Below are positions 10,113 to 21,020 of a stretch of DNA of 64,000 nucleotides, piece after piece. Origin of the DNA: Heterocephalus glaber. Lineage: Eukaryota; Chordata; Mammalia; Rodentia; Bathyergidae. The translations under genes and the position numbers were made by a program. Under the pieces are notes generated by a model that worked only from the letters and a program-made list of their open reading frames with translations, searched no databases and had not been told where the DNA came from. Where the stretch lies: NCBI RefSeq assembly GCF_000247695.1, contig NW_004624781.1, positions 5,895,785-5,959,784 on the forward strand, in the 5' to 3' direction. Positions within the stretch are counted from its first letter, which is position 1; each line of letters begins with the position of its first letter.

Positions 10113-11159
10113 TTTCATTTTCACTTCTGATTGCTCTTATCACAACTTAGTGAGGGGATGGGACAGAAACCGTGGCTACCTCCTGTGGACAGATAACTGG
10201 GGCTCTGAAGTTCAAAGGTCACACAATATCCAAGGTCACAGGTGATCCCTGGGGTGATCTTGTGGTCTCACCCCGTGACCTGTGTCTCCACAAGGTGCCA
10301 TCTCCCCACAGGGCTCCTGTCCTCCCTTGGGTTTCTGAGCCTTGGCCAAACGCTGTCCCCTCCCAGCATGCACAGGGCGCAGGGCAGGATGGTGGTGCTG
10401 AGCTTCCTGTCAAGATGATGGGGACTGTGTAGGTGGCTGGGGCTGCAGCCGATTCGGGTGGTGCTTCTAAGTACTCCATGCTCTGGGGAGCAGCGTGCAG
10501 GGATGGAAGAGGTGGCTGCTGGGACAGATGAAAAGTACAGAAGGCTCCATAGGCAGAGTGCTCCCCCCACGTGGCTTCCCCTCCGCTCCCTGAGCCCTGT
10601 GAAGGCCTCTACAGATCTGCGCGTCTTCTCCAGCTCCTTCCCCAGCGACTCCAGGAAATTTTCCATTCAGTTGCTGCATCCTTTTCTCCCCATGGTCCAC
10701 TCTGTGAGCTCGGGCTCCCAGGTGAGCCTGGGGACGCCCCCTTGTCATCCTCCAGCCCCCAGCCTGGCATCTGGAACATGCAGGGCCTGGATTCCAAGAA
10801 CAATAGAGATCAGCAAGCCAGCAGAGTAAAAATAATCTGTTCCTTCAATTCCAGCAGCAGAAACAATTAGGGCAGCGCCAGGGAAGAGATGAGCAGTGAG
10901 CAACTTCACTGTCCTTCTGTTCCAACTGAGCTCAGTGGGGCCGCATGACTAAGGCGAGTGACGTTATGCAACTGCTGTTTCTATTCTTTACCCCTTCTTG
11001 GGAAAGAGATGCTGTTAAATTTCACTTGCCTTCAAAGTGGAGGAAAAAGACAAAGGAAAGAAAAAAGATCATCTCTGAACTTGCACAAATGATGGGAAAG
11101 AAAACCCAGGGCTCTCTATTATTAATGAGAGGTGGAAATACTCACTAGCTAGGCCAAAT
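10113..11159. other. Single-copy DNA with SOX-like motifs
   Basis: GC-rich left part, then at 10795-10870 two ACAAT-type motifs, 'agaacaatag' and 'gaaacaattag', which resemble SOX sites. A CAG|GTGAGC donor-like sequence at 10719 follows an acceptor-like tract at about 10646; the 75-nt interval is open but matches no family I know. Confidence 0.35.
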
Positions 11160-11252
11160 CAAAGTGGGAAGGCTGAGGCAGGAGGATTGTTGAGAGTTCA
11201 AGGCCAACCAGAACTGCATAGCGAGATCCTATCTCAAAAAACAAAAAAATCA
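11160..11252 (+). mobile_element. B1 SINE, 5'-truncated
   Basis: 'ggaaggctgaggcaggagg', 'gttcaaggccaacc', 'gcgagatcctatctc' and an A-rich tail. Confidence 0.85.
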
Positions 11253-11733
11253 GTTTCCTCAGTGAAGAAGGGGGGGTGTTGGACTTGGTGGTCCCCAAGG
11301 CTCAGCCTCACAAATTCTATGACCCAGGACAACTGTGACTCTGGGCTCCTTCACAGCCAGCACAGGGTCCTCCTTATGCGGAGCAACCTCATTGTCCTCA
11401 GACAGGCTGTGTACTCAGGTGCCAGTAAACACTTGTGAAGCGGAACTCCCGATGTTTTCTACCCCTGGGACACTTGCTCACACCAGGAGGGGGCACCTGC
11501 AGGGGACCGGTGTCTCTGAGAGGTCACAGAGCTTGTGTGGTCAGCACTGGTCAACAGAGGCTCTCGGAAGAGGAAATTTCTGACCCTGGGGCTGCCTTGC
11601 AGCGCTTCCTGAAGGAGGATGAAAGAGACTGAGAAGGGCTGTGTGGAAGCAGCCAACAGGGCTTTGTGTTGGGAGGCAAAATAATCATCATCGTCCTAAC
11701 AACAATATAATAATGGTATCTTGAGCCAGACTG
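11253..11733. other. Single-copy DNA
   Basis: No repeat, exon or RNA signal recognised. Confidence 0.4.
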
Positions 11734-11847
11734 GTTTTTTGAGACAGGGTATCACTATGTAGTCCAAGCTGGCCTTGAACTCACAGTGACCCTCCTGCCT
11801 CAGCCTCCTGAGTGCTGGGATTACAGATGTGTGCCACCCCCCTGCAA
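11734..11847 (-). mobile_element. B1 SINE
   Basis: 'gagacagggtatcactatg', 'ccaagctggccttgaac', 'gtgctgggattacagatg', reverse orientation, well preserved. Confidence 0.9.
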
Positions 11848-12199
11848 ACCAGACTGTGAAAGCTCAGGAAGCTGGGTGAGAAGGGTGGGTCATTCTCCTG
11901 CACGCCAGGCAACAGGAAGTAGATTTAGTCCCCGAAGAATACAGCCTTCTCCTCTGGCCCGGAGGTGACTCTGCCGTTCTCAACAGAGATGAGTGTGGCC
12001 GCCAGCTCCCGCCTGCTCCCTGCACAGCCTCATGGTTTACAGCCAGGGGAAGGGTGGAGGGGTCACAGCTGATTGTGGAAGACACAGCCCATCTGCCCTG
12101 TATCATCCCAAGGCCCAACACTCACTTCCTTTGCCCAAGTGTACATTCATAGCTTTTCAGGTTGGAAATATTTCCAAAAAAAAATCTTAACAGTGCAGA
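11848..12199. other. Single-copy DNA
   Basis: No feature recognised between the two flanking B1 copies. Confidence 0.4.
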
Positions 12200-12320
12200 A
12201 GATGGTGGTGGCCCATGCCTGTCATTCCAGGGAGGCTGAGGCAGAAGGATCGCCAGGAGCTGGAGGCCAGGCTGAGCTATATAGTGAGACCCTGACTCCA
12301 CAAAACAAAGCAAAAAGAAG
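12200..12320 (+). mobile_element. B1 SINE, diverged
   Basis: 'atggtggtggcccatgcc', 'gaggctgaggcagaagg', 'gctatatagtgagaccctg'. A 187-codon frame running through it is a by-product of the SINE. Confidence 0.85.
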
Positions 12321-13099
12321 ACAAAGTGCCTCAGATCAGGCTCCTCCCACCACACTGCCCCGCGAGGCCTCCCTGAGTTACAAGTCACAGGCAGAAACGA
12401 TTCTTCCTCCACTCCTGGCTCAACAGAAAGTAAGAGGCCTGGGCAAGGGGAAGAGGCGGGGGCCCAGCTGTGGCCCTGTTAGCCTGCAAAGTGACTTTTG
12501 TCCCTGCAGTAACCAGGGCAGCCGCCGAGGTGGGATGGTTCGCCTTTCAGACTCAGGAGCAGGAGCGCAGCGCCGTGTTTTAGTTCTCAGGGAATGGCCT
12601 CAAAGCCTGGGCCGCCCTGGGTCAATAGTAAATTAAACAGCAACACCGCAGAGGTGACTTTAAGGGGCTGAGCAATGTCCCCCAACGCCAGCAACCAGAA
12701 AGCAGAGTCTCCTCAGACAGAGCCCTTCTCTTCTAATGGAAAGGAAGCAGAGGACTGTCCCCTTGAACAAAGATAGGTTCTGTCTCTTTAAATACCTCGA
12801 GGCAGTTTGAGACATCTCAGTCAACAGAGGGAACAAAGATACTGTGTGCTGGGGAAAGGAACTACTTTTCTCTTCAAAGAAGGCAGATGTTATCACCCAC
12901 TCTGGGAAGGCCTGAGGAACCTGGGCACCATCAGACGCGCCTTTGAAGTGCTGGCCCTGAGGAAGCTGCTCAGTGACAGGCCGGGGACAGTCCTTCTGTC
13001 CGTGCACCATGGGCCAAGCCACTCCTGGCCTGCCCTGGCGGATCTGTGAGGCAGTGACTGCGAAGTCCTTCGATCAGTAGATCAGAAAGTTGAACACTT
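12321..13099. other. Single-copy DNA, possible conserved element
   Basis: The stretch 12620-12860 is AT-richer, with 'gaacaaagata' repeated at about 12765 and 12831, a TCF/HNF4-like motif. No exon or repeat recognised. Confidence 0.3.
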
Positions 13100-13162
13100 G
13101 GTGGGGATCCTCCTGTCTCAGCCTCCCAAGTGCTGGGATCACAGGTGTGCGTCACCACTCTC
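13100..13162 (-). mobile_element. B1 SINE fragment
   Basis: 'gatcctcctgtctcagcc', 'tgctgggatcacaggtgtg', reverse orientation; 3' half missing. Confidence 0.8.
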
Positions 13163-13373
13163 AGAACTTTCACAGTCTTCTTGGAGAAATGCCACAGGTG
13201 CAGGCGACAGATTAGATTGGTCACATTTAATCATGTCAACTCAAAAAAGCAACCCAGTGCACCAGCATTGGAGGCAGGCCAGGGAAATGTCACTGTGGCC
13301 CAAGGAAGGGAAGATTTCGCTGGGATTACCATTTTCCCTGGCCCTCACAAGCTCTGGGGAGAATTTGAATAAA

Positions 13374-13525
13374 TAGACAGGCATGGTGTTGCACACCTGT
13401 AATCCCAGCACTCAGGAGGCTGAGGCAGAAGGATCACCTTGAGGGTGAGGCCAGCCTGGGCTACGTAGTGAGTCCAAGGCCAGCCTGAACTATATAGCAA
13501 GACCCTTTCTCAAAAGAAAAAAAAA
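13374..13525 (+). mobile_element. B1 SINE with perfect 13-bp TSD
   Basis: Full sense B1 with the internal duplication ('gccagcctgggctacg' then 'gccagcctgaactata'). GAATTTGAATAAA lies at 13361-13373 and 13526-13538. The perfect duplication and good body point to a comparatively young copy. Confidence 0.95.
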
Positions 13526-13549
13526 GAATTTGAATAAACATTTGGGGAG

Positions 13550-13700
13550 GGTATTTGGCCGGGACAGAGAGCATATGAGAGTGTTGTTAGAGGTTAGGCT
13601 AGAAAGAGAATATGGGTCCCAATTTGGAAGACCTGAGATCATGCAAAGCAGTCTCAGCTTTTTCCTAAAGCTAACAGGGAACCAGTGAACATTCAGGATC
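13550..13700 (+). repeat. Ancient interspersed repeat, uncertain family
   Basis: 'cagctttttcctaaagcta', 'gggaaccagtgaacattcagg' resemble the distal part of the repeat at 17080-17460 ('gggttggaatttggttgtga'). Confidence 0.3.
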
Positions 13701-13895
13701 TCACTGGGGGAGGAAAGGTGAACTCAAACTGGCTGCTTCTTACCCAGCAGAGCAAGGACAACTGACGACAACTCCTAACACAGCGTGGTAGGATGAGCCA
13801 GCTATGAGGGGCATTCATACACCTGGCTGCTCTTCTGAGGCTGGTGAAGAGGAAGCAAGGGTTGAATTGGCAAGGATTTCAAATTACTAAGTGGA

Positions 13896-13995
13896 GGGCT
13901 GGGGATTTAGCTCAGTGGTTTCACTGCCTGCTGCACAAGTGCAAGGACGTGAGTTCGATCCCCGGTACCAAAAAAAAAAAAAAAAAAGAACAAAC
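13896..13995 (+). mobile_element. ID SINE, intact pol III boxes, perfect 15-bp TSD
   Basis: GGGATTTAGCTCAGTGGT A box and GAGTTCGATCC B box are both intact, ending CCCCGGTACC and an 18-nt A run. AAATTACTAAGTGGA occurs at 13881-13895 and 13996-14010 without mismatch. One of the youngest-looking insertions in the window. Confidence 0.97.
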
Positions 13996-14143
13996 AAATT
14001 ACTAAGTGGAAGAGGAATTTCTCCATGGGAGCAGACATTGAAGGCAACCCCCAGCAGCTGTCCAGGCCTGGCACAAACCATGGCACCACAGTGGCACCCA
14101 TTTGTGCTGCTGGATTTCCCATATGAAAGCCTTAGACACTTGG

Positions 14144-14270
14144 TGCTTTTTTTTTTTTTTTATAGATAGGGTCTTACTATGTAGCCCAGGTGGACCTGGA
14201 AATCACTGCAATCCTCCTGCCTCAGCCTCCTATAGACCTGGGATGATGTGTGCACCACCATGGCCAGCCT
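14144..14270 (-). mobile_element. B1 SINE
   Basis: Poly-T start, 'gggtcttactatgtagccc', 'gcctcctatagacctggg', 'accaccatggccag', reverse orientation. Confidence 0.88.
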
Positions 14271-14969
14271 CTTGGTATTTTTATGGCACAGCCACAAAAC
14301 TGCTTGAGATAGGACCGCAGCCTGTTACTTGTTTAATTAACTTGTTTCTGGAATCCCTCCAAAATCTATCTGCTGGTGAAAAACTTCGGCAAGGTGTTTT
14401 GCATTTCTGTAAGAGGCGCCTGTGCTGCTGGGTTGTTTGGCATTTTCTTCTCACTTCTGAGGCCAGACTTTGGAAATGTACGTTTTGGTCAATACTCTAT
14501 TAAGCAGAAAGCTCAACAGCAGGACTGGCAAGGTAATGACATTTTCTGGGGAATGGAGGGCTATGTGGATAAAACTCAATTTGTTTCCTTCTTCTTTGTA
14601 GTTGCTGCTTATTAAAAAATTTCTGAGTCTATTTTTTTCTGTCCTTGATTGTGATTAAGTGGATTCTTGCTGAAGAGGTTTCCTGCTAGCCACAAAGGAA
14701 AACTATGGCCATCAATAACCACAGGCCAAGGCTGGAAAATGGGACAGAAAAGGAGAAGGACACAGGTCAGCCACCGCTGACCACAGGACCTCAGGCACCA
14801 CCGAGCGGCTGCCACCCTGTCCCTCAGTCCTCGTTACTAGGCTCTTCCCCTCGTAGGACGCGGCACAGGAAGTGGGGTTGGAGTCACAAAACAACCTCTC
14901 TTTCTTACCTTATCTTCCTGTGACCTTCTGGAGGAAAAGAGAGATGTTGGGGGAAACTTGAGGATAGTT
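14271..14969. other. Single-copy AT-rich DNA
   Basis: Contains 'ttgtttaattaacttg' at about 14330 and 'aacagcaggactggcaagg' near 14515. The text looks single-copy and could include a conserved non-coding element, but no alignment is available. Confidence 0.3.
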
Positions 14970-15090
14970 ATTTTATTTTTTAAAGACAGGGTCTCACTAT
15001 ATAGCCCAGGCTGGACTCTAAATTATGGCGATTCTCCTGCCTCAGTGTCTTGAATGCTGGGATTACAGGTGACCAACACCTCGTCAGGCT
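14970..15090 (-). mobile_element. B1 SINE
   Basis: 'agacagggtctcactatata', 'gcccaggctggactc', 'atgctgggattacaggtg', reverse orientation. Confidence 0.88.
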
Positions 15091-15679
15091 GAAGGGCCTT
15101 GTTTTAAGTGGAAACTTTCAGGAGAGGTCTTGGGGTTCCACACCCCCGCTGGGTCAAATGGAGAACTAGCAATACAGGCTGGGAGCAGAAGAGTTCATTT
15201 CTTGTCCCAGCTCTGTCACTGAGGTCCTGGGTTGCCTCAGGCTCGTGGTGGTGACTCTGGGGCTCAGGACCTGGCTGGGGCTGCCTTGGGTGGTGACCTG
15301 ATGCCCCACGGGGCCTCTCCCCTCTCCGGGATTCCTCCTCCAGGGCCACCATCCTACAGGACGAGTGCAGAAGGCATAAGCTTTTCACCCCTGTGGCCCG
15401 GACTCACTTGCAGTGTCATCTTCTACATGCTCCCAATGACAGCTGCTTGGACTAGAGGGGCTGGGACATCCACACCCCAGGCCACACCCCTCCCCTGGCA
15501 CAGGCTCCCTCAGAGAGCAGAAAACTCAGGCTGCAAGGCTGTGTTTTGGTCCCTGGAGCTTACAGTTTAACAGAACCTTAAGGCAAATTTGACATCTGCG
15601 TGAAATACATGCTCTGCGTCCCCAGCTGCAGGACAATGGGGGCCATTTATAACTGCACACAGAGAACATCTGGTTCGAA

Positions 15680-15680
<1 letters not shown>
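15091..15680. other. Single-copy DNA
   Basis: GC-rich, no exon or repeat recognised. Confidence 0.4.

Positions 15681-15722
<42 letters not shown>
15681..15722 (+). repeat. (CA)21 microsatellite
   Basis: Twenty-one uninterrupted CA units, long enough to be length-variable between individuals. Confidence 0.98.
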
Positions 15723-15724
<2 letters not shown>

Positions 15725-16270
15725 CCCAGGAACACACCACAGTGGAGCCCATCATGCTTAAATAGAATTCGTGCTCCAATCTTTCCATTCAGGCGACATG
15801 GGAAATGAACAGCTATAGACATTGTCTCAGCTGCACACCCAGCTCTGAAGCTAGGGAATCCGAGAGGGTGAGTAACTGCCCGAAGGTCACTCAGCGCAGT
15901 AAGCTGGAGTCTCAGCAGGACGGGAATCCCAGCTTCCGAGCTGCACCTTGGCTCCTCATGCAGGGTGTGGACAGCAGAGCCTCTGTTCTTTGGTTCTCAG
16001 AAGGTCAGAGGCCGCGGGGGCCCCCAGCCAGAGGATGGCCCAGTGCTCCAGCACCCCCAGGTGGGGTCACACCTGGGATGGATGATGCAGGTGGGCACAG
16101 GGGCAGGCTGGCCCTGGTAGAGGAAGACAGACAGGGACGGAGGAAAACTGACACACTGGCCTGCTGCTCAGCCCCAGGCACATTTACAGGGAGCCCGTGG
16201 CCTGGAAAACCCAGAGACCTGGCCTGCTTCCACGCTCTGCTTCCTTCTCCCACCTTGCCCGATCTGTTCT

Positions 16271-16274
<4 letters not shown>
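15723..16274. other. Single-copy DNA
   Basis: No feature recognised; a plus frame of 180 codons from 15805 runs into the TG repeat and is not gene-like. Confidence 0.4.

Positions 16275-16317
<43 letters not shown>
16275..16317 (+). repeat. (TG)n microsatellite
   Basis: About 21 uninterrupted TG units abutting the ID half of a B1-dID, probably grown from that SINE's A-rich tail. Confidence 0.97.
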
Positions 16318-16319
<2 letters not shown>

Positions 16320-16570
16320 TGGATTGAACCCAGGACCTTCTCACTAAGCTTCATCCCCAGCCTTTTTTGGGGAGTACTGGGGATTGAACTCGGGACCTTG
16401 CACTTGCAAGGCACAGTGGTACTGAGCTAAATCCCCAGCCCAATCCCCAGCCATTTTTACATTTATTCTTTATTTTTATTTTGAGACAGAGTCTGCTAAG
16501 TTGCCCAGGCTGGGCTTGAACTTGGGATCCTTCTGCCTCAGCCTCCCAGGGTGCTGGGATCACACCGAGG
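16318..16570 (-). mobile_element. B1-dID dimer split by a later ID
   Basis: ID-like half at 16318-16363, linker 'ttattctttatttttatt', B1 half at 16476-16570. The two halves are separated by the ID at 16364-16441. ATCCCCAGCC flanks that ID on both sides, consistent with a target duplication. Confidence 0.85.
16364..16441 (-). mobile_element. ID SINE nested in B1-dID
   Basis: 'gtactggggattgaactcg', 'gggaccttgcacttgcaagg', 'gagctaaatccccagccc'. Better preserved than the dimer it interrupts, as expected for the later event. Confidence 0.9.
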
Positions 16571-17079
16571 CTTGTTTTTCCCTTCTTGTTTCATCTGGCT
16601 CTCCCCTCTGCCAGGCCCGCCGGTCAGGTTGTACCCCCAAGGCCTCAGCGGTGCTGGGTAAAGGCACAGAGATCCCAGCTCACCTGTCCTTTGGGAACCA
16701 CTCTGCCCAGGGCCCTGTGTATCTGCCCCTGTCAGTCTCCCCACTGCCCCAGACCCCACAGCTGGCTCCACTAAAGCTGAGCAGAGCCCGCAGCAAAGAG
16801 AGGCCCTGCAAACCCTCCCTGGGTCTCCCCGCCTCCGCCAGCCCCCATTTTTCTAACTGCAGGTCCAAGGATCTGAGCAGCCTCTTGGTGCCTCATTAAT
16901 AGGTGGGGCGCACCAGGTTCACGTCTCCCTGCTGTATGTCTGAGCCAGTGACCTTGTCAAGTTGTGGTCTCATATTCCTGTGGAAGACACTTACTACTGA
17001 GAACCTCCAGGGCAACGTTCTTGGCACGGGAACTCGGCAGAGAACACAAACAAGGTCCATGCATAGTGGAATTCACATA
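16571..17079. other. Single-copy GC-rich DNA
   Basis: No exon or repeat recognised. Confidence 0.4.
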
Positions 17080-17460
17080 ACAGGCAGGAGACAGACAATA
17101 AACAGATCCATCAGGTGGTGATGAATGTTATGAAGGATGATGCAGGGCAGAGAGACAACTGAAACCGAGCAGAGACACAGGAAGTAAGTAGGGGACCACG
17201 TGGTCAACTAGCTGAGCACATTCCCCAGCAACAGGCACAGCAAGTGCAAAGGCCCTGGGGCAGGAGTCTAGGAGCCAGCTAGAGCAGAGTGAAGAGGGAC
17301 AGCAGTACATGAGATCAGAGAGGAAGTGAAGGACACGTGTCCTGTGGTCCTTGTAGGTTGGGACATGGGGTTGGAATTTGGTTGTGAATGACAGGCAGTG
17401 TCACTGGGGAGTCCAGAGCACAGAGGTGACAAGACATCACTTATAACATTCTAAAGGTGG
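17080..17460 (+). repeat. Ancient mammalian interspersed repeat
   Basis: 'atcaggtggtgatgaatg', 'gcacattcccc', 'aacaggcacagcaagtgc', 'aaaggccctggggcagg' and 'agatcagagaggaag' match, in order, a widespread old mammalian repeat that I cannot name reliably. Confidence 0.5.
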
Positions 17461-18177
17461 GCTGGGGATTTAGCCAATGCTTGCTTCTCCACTACCTGGG
17501 TGGAGGACACGGGCGAGGGAGGGCAGGGCCATGAGCAGGTCAGAGCCCCATCCGGAAGCTCCGCCCTGGTGCCTTTGCCCACGCAGGTGGGCATTTTGGA
17601 AAGCAGCTGGAGGAGACACCTGGGCTCCACAGAGACCAGCTGCCGAGGCCCACTCTCCCCACCCAGCCCTCTGTCCCCACTCGCTCCCCACCCCACTGAG
17701 GGCTTCTCTGCTCTCTGGGCCAGAGAGAAGCATCAGAAAGCAGCAAGTCCGCTGCGCCCGGCCCCCTCCGTGGTGAGGGCTCATTCTTTCTCCTTGGAAC
17801 CCGAGGGCTGGCAAGGGCCCAGGAAGCCATCTCGTCCATCTCCTCAGTTTCTGCAGAGGGAGAAACTGAGTCCCAGGACTGTAAGTGGTGGCTTACGATC
17901 AGTCAGGATTAAGCACCGGGCCTTGCGTGCTGTTGCCTTTCCAAATGGGAAGCAGGCGGAGCCCAGCACCATTGGACCCAGGCGCTGTGCTCATGTGGGG
18001 ACCCCACCACGGTTCCCGTCCTGCCCAAGTCCAGGCTCCTCAGAAGGACACGTGAGTCCCGGCCACTAGTGAATCACCGCCCTGTCCCTAAAGAAGCCCT
18101 CATAGCACACACTTCAGAACTGGGCACAGCTCTATCCCTGCCTAAATCCCTGCCACCTTCTTTTTCTTTTCTTTTTT
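17461..18177. other. Single-copy GC-rich DNA
   Basis: At 17459-17475 'gggctggggatttagcc' is a 5' scrap of an ID. The rest is unassigned. Frames of 99-189 codons overlap on both strands, which is expected of GC-rich non-coding DNA. Confidence 0.4.
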
Positions 18178-18430
18178 TTTTCCTGGTACTGGGGACCTTC
18201 ACATTAAGCTGTACGTGTGGCACTTTTTATTTTTTATTTTTTTTGGTGCTGGGGATCGAACTTGGGACCTTGCGCTTGTGAGGCAAGCGGCAGAACCACT
18301 GAGCTAAATCCCCAGCCCTTTATTTTTTGAGACAGCATCTCCTAAGTTGCCCAGGCTGGGCTTGAATCTGAGATCTTCCTGCTTCAGCCTCCCAGAGTGC
18401 TGGGATTACAGGTACATGCCACTTTCCCGA
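18178..18430 (-). mobile_element. B1-dID dimer split by a later ID
   Basis: ID-like half (18190-18232) and B1 half (18327-18430, 'cctaagttgcccaggc', 'gtgctgggattacaggt') are joined by a T-rich linker that contains the nested ID at 18239-18318. Confidence 0.85.
18239..18318 (-). mobile_element. ID SINE nested in B1-dID linker
   Basis: 'ggtgctggggatcgaac', 'gggaccttgcgcttgtg', 'gagctaaatccccagccc'. T-rich sequence 'ttattttt' on both sides hides the exact duplication. Confidence 0.92.
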
Positions 18431-18539
18431 TTTCTTTACTGGTCTCTTCCTCATTCTTCCAGTTTCATCGGAGGGCAAATGTGTGCATTCCAGGGCCAGG
18501 CAGCTGACTTTGAACTTGCTGCCCTATGACCAGCCTTGA

Positions 18540-18670
18540 GCTCAGGGCAAAAGTCTTAACTTTGGTAAGCTTTGCTTTCCTTGTTTGTAAAATGAGACCA
18601 GTATCTATTTTTTAAAGTTGGGGAAACTAAGGCACAGATAAAGTTGCACAGCTAGCAGATGTTGGAAACA
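18540..18670 (+). mobile_element. MIR SINE fragment
   Basis: 'aagtcttaactttggtaag', 'gtttgtaaaatgagacc', then 'ggggaaactaaggcacag' and 'ttgcacagctagcag'. Confidence 0.6.
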
Positions 18671-18896
18671 GGCCCCGAAGCCTCTAAAGATTGCTCAGGT
18701 GACCACTACAGAATGACAACATGAGGGACCCAGGGCTCCACAATGAGTCAGTGAAGAGGGCCCAACTATCACTGCTGGGAGAGGATGTGGAAAATGGAGA
18801 GGGGCTTAGAAAGTTGTCCCAAGCTGCACAGCGGCAGCACAGGACTCACCACTGCAGAAAGGATAAAAGAGTAATAAATTAGGTAAAAATAAAAAT

Positions 18897-19096
18897 TTTC
18901 CAGGTATGGTGGTGCATGCATGTAATCTCAACGCTCAGGAGGCTGAGGCAAGAGGATCACTGTGAGTTAGAGGCCAACTTCAGCTACACAGTGAGTTAGT
19001 GAATTGATTCAGGATATTGAGTTTAGGCTACATAGTGAATTCAAGGCCAGCCTGAATTACAGAACAAGACCCTGTTTCAAAAAAACCAAAAAATAA
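18897..19096 (+). mobile_element. B1 SINE, extended
   Basis: Sense B1 with an additional duplicated middle: 'gaggccaacttcagcta', 'tttaggctacatagtg' and 'caaggccagcctgaatta', then 'caagaccctgtttcaaaa'. At about 200 bp it is longer than a usual B1. Confidence 0.85.
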
Positions 19097-19419
19097 ATGA
19101 GTAAATAGAGAGCAGGAGGAAGGCTCCCCTGCCTCGGCGCAGGCAAGAGGACCAGCATGAACAAAGGTGAGGTGAGAACACACAGAGTGAGTCTGGAGAA
19201 AATGAGGGGCCTGGAGCACCCAGAGCAAAATCACAGAAGAGCACAGCAGGAAGAGAACTTGTATTGGCTGTTTGGATCCGAGCCTAAAGGCCTTAAAGCT
19301 ATAAAAAAAAAAAAAAAAAGGTGCCAAAAAATCCAGGTTAAAAGAAGCTATTATACTTTGCCGCTAAGTTGAGCAGGGGTTCCTCACAGACGAGGCAATA
19401 AGCGAAACACATGACAAAG
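19097..19419. other. Single-copy DNA with an A17 run
   Basis: An A-only run at 19302-19319 is not preceded by a recognisable SINE; it could be the tail of a lost insertion. Confidence 0.35.
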
Positions 19420-19610
19420 GACCCAGGGCACGTCCTCCGAGGCCCGGCTCTGCCCCTTCCCAGCTACATACGCTGCTTTGGCCAACTGGTCGGCCTTAAT
19501 GGGAGTCAGTGAAACAGGGCGAAGAGCAGTGTCCACCTCACAGGGCTGCTGTGGGAATGAAACCCGCTGATACCTAGCAAGCACTCAGACCCGAGGTAGG
19601 AACTGCCGAT
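19420..19610 (+). mobile_element. MIR SINE
   Basis: 'ggctctgccccttccc', 'tttggccaactggtcgg', 'cctcacagggctgctgtg' and 'ggaatgaaac' follow the MIR central core and 3' part. Confidence 0.6.
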
Positions 19611-19894
19611 AAAAGTTAGAAATCCCTTTGTCACTGTCTGCCCTGGCCGAATTCGAAGATGCGTTTACGGAAGGACTCCCGAGCTACCTAGGGGATGGCA
19701 CTGGCGATCACCCACGGCCGAGACTAGGGGTGGCTGCACCTCAGTCTCCTGGAGAGCACTCACCGGGAGCTGGGCACGGCCAGGCCCGAGCTTCCTGGCC
19801 ACCCTGGGCCAGAGAAGGGTGGAGAAAAGGAAGGTGTCCCCTCCCTGCTCAGGTGGCCCTCTGGCCTGGCTTGGCCTGTTTCCTGACTCTCTCT

Positions 19895-20060
19895 CTTTAG
19901 CACATTCATGCTATTTCTTATGTTGTTCCCCTGCCTGGAATACCTCTTCCTTCCAGAATGTTCCTAGAAAACTCCTATGCATCCTTCAAAACTCCCTTCC
20001 AGAACAACCGTTCCTTTCTTCAGCCTTCCAGGTCTCCCCCAGCTCTCCTCTGCTTGAGGG
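19895..20060 (+). mobile_element. L2 LINE fragment
   Basis: 'tgttcccctgcctggaata', 'cctcttccttccagaa', 'ccttcaaaactcccttcc' match the L2 3' region in sense order. Confidence 0.6.
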
Positions 20061-20168
20061 CACCGCATCTCCTTCTGTGGGATGCAAGGTGTGCAAACTG
20101 TGATGAAGATGACGGCAGCTTCCCCCACAGATGGCTTCCCTAGGCACTCTATGAACTGCTTTACACAT

Positions 20169-20193
20169 ATTATTATTATTATTATTATTATTA
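20169..20193 (+). repeat. (ATT)n microsatellite
   Basis: About eight ATT units at the tail side of the reverse B1 that follows. Confidence 0.95.
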
Positions 20194-20202
20194 CTTTTTA
20201 TT

Positions 20203-20316
20203 CTTTTGAGACAGGATCTCATTTTGTAACTCAGGGTGGCCTCAAACTCCTGGCAACCCTCCTGCCTCAGCCTCCCAAATGCTGGGATTACAGCCATGTG
20301 CTACCACACTTGATTT
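20203..20316 (-). mobile_element. B1 SINE
   Basis: 'ttgagacaggatctcattt', 'gggtggcctcaaactcc', 'tgctgggattacagcc', reverse orientation, inserted in a MIR-like stretch. Confidence 0.88.
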
Positions 20317-21020
20317 ATTTCTATTAATTTTTACAAGGCAATAATGCAGCTGCACCCCTGTCGAGGGACAGGAAACTCAGGCATAAAGCAGTGAAAGAGC
20401 TTGTTCAGGAGTCCCCACCATCGTGCTGACTGCCTGCCGCTATCAAATGTTGCATGCACTGATGACTTACAGACTCATCTCCAGTCTCACACAAGGCAAG
20501 GGGTGGCCAGTAGTGCTCTCACTTTACAGACAGGGAACTGAGGCTCAGAGCTGGTAGGGGGCCATGCCCAGGTTTCACTCTAAAACTTGTGCACACTTCC
20601 GTTTCTGCTGTCCCCGCAGTGTCCCCCGCCCCCTACTCCCTGTCCCCACCCCTTAGCACTGAGCAGGCCCACAGTAGGCCCACAGGACACGTTTGCTGAG
20701 TGACACAAGCCACACCAGGGTGCGGATGCGCTGCAAAAATGTCCCACGACTCACGCGCTTCGGGTAGAATGCAGTTTCCAGCCCTGGCCCAGAGAACCCG
20801 CTATTTTTGGACCGCTTTGCACAAATGTTGTGTGGGCTTCCTTTCTGCTACTAAATGTCACTGCGTTGCTTTCCTCCTTCGTTCTCCTGCCTGGCTGGGG
20901 AGAATTACGCAAGTGGTGCCCAGGAGTGAGTCACGGCGCCAGCTGCCAAGCTGTCCACAACTGCCGTGGTGGGACCGGTCCCCTCCCAGCTGCTGCGGGC
21001 AGTTGTGTTTAATTTTTATA
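20317..21020. other. Single-copy DNA with MIR-like patches
   Basis: At 20505-20575 'ctctcactttacagacagg' and 'aactgaggctcagagctgg' are MIR-like. 'gtgagtcacggcgcc' near 20926 contains an AP-1 core. Confidence 0.4.

Noticed and set aside
12073..12636. 187-codon plus frame.
   Set aside because: Its centre is a translated B1 and the flanks lack any domain or splice context.
13896..13995. tRNA-like A and B boxes as a possible tRNA gene.
   Set aside because: The unit is an ID SINE with target duplications and a poly-A tail. It lacks a tRNA cloverleaf 3' half and terminator of a tRNA gene.
15681..16317. Regularly spaced repeats as a CRISPR-like array.
   Set aside because: These are (CA)n and (TG)n microsatellites in a mammalian genome; there are no repeat-spacer units.
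19302..19319. A-only run as the tail of a processed pseudogene.
   Set aside because: The upstream 200 bp shows no recognisable gene copy and no flanking duplication could be found.
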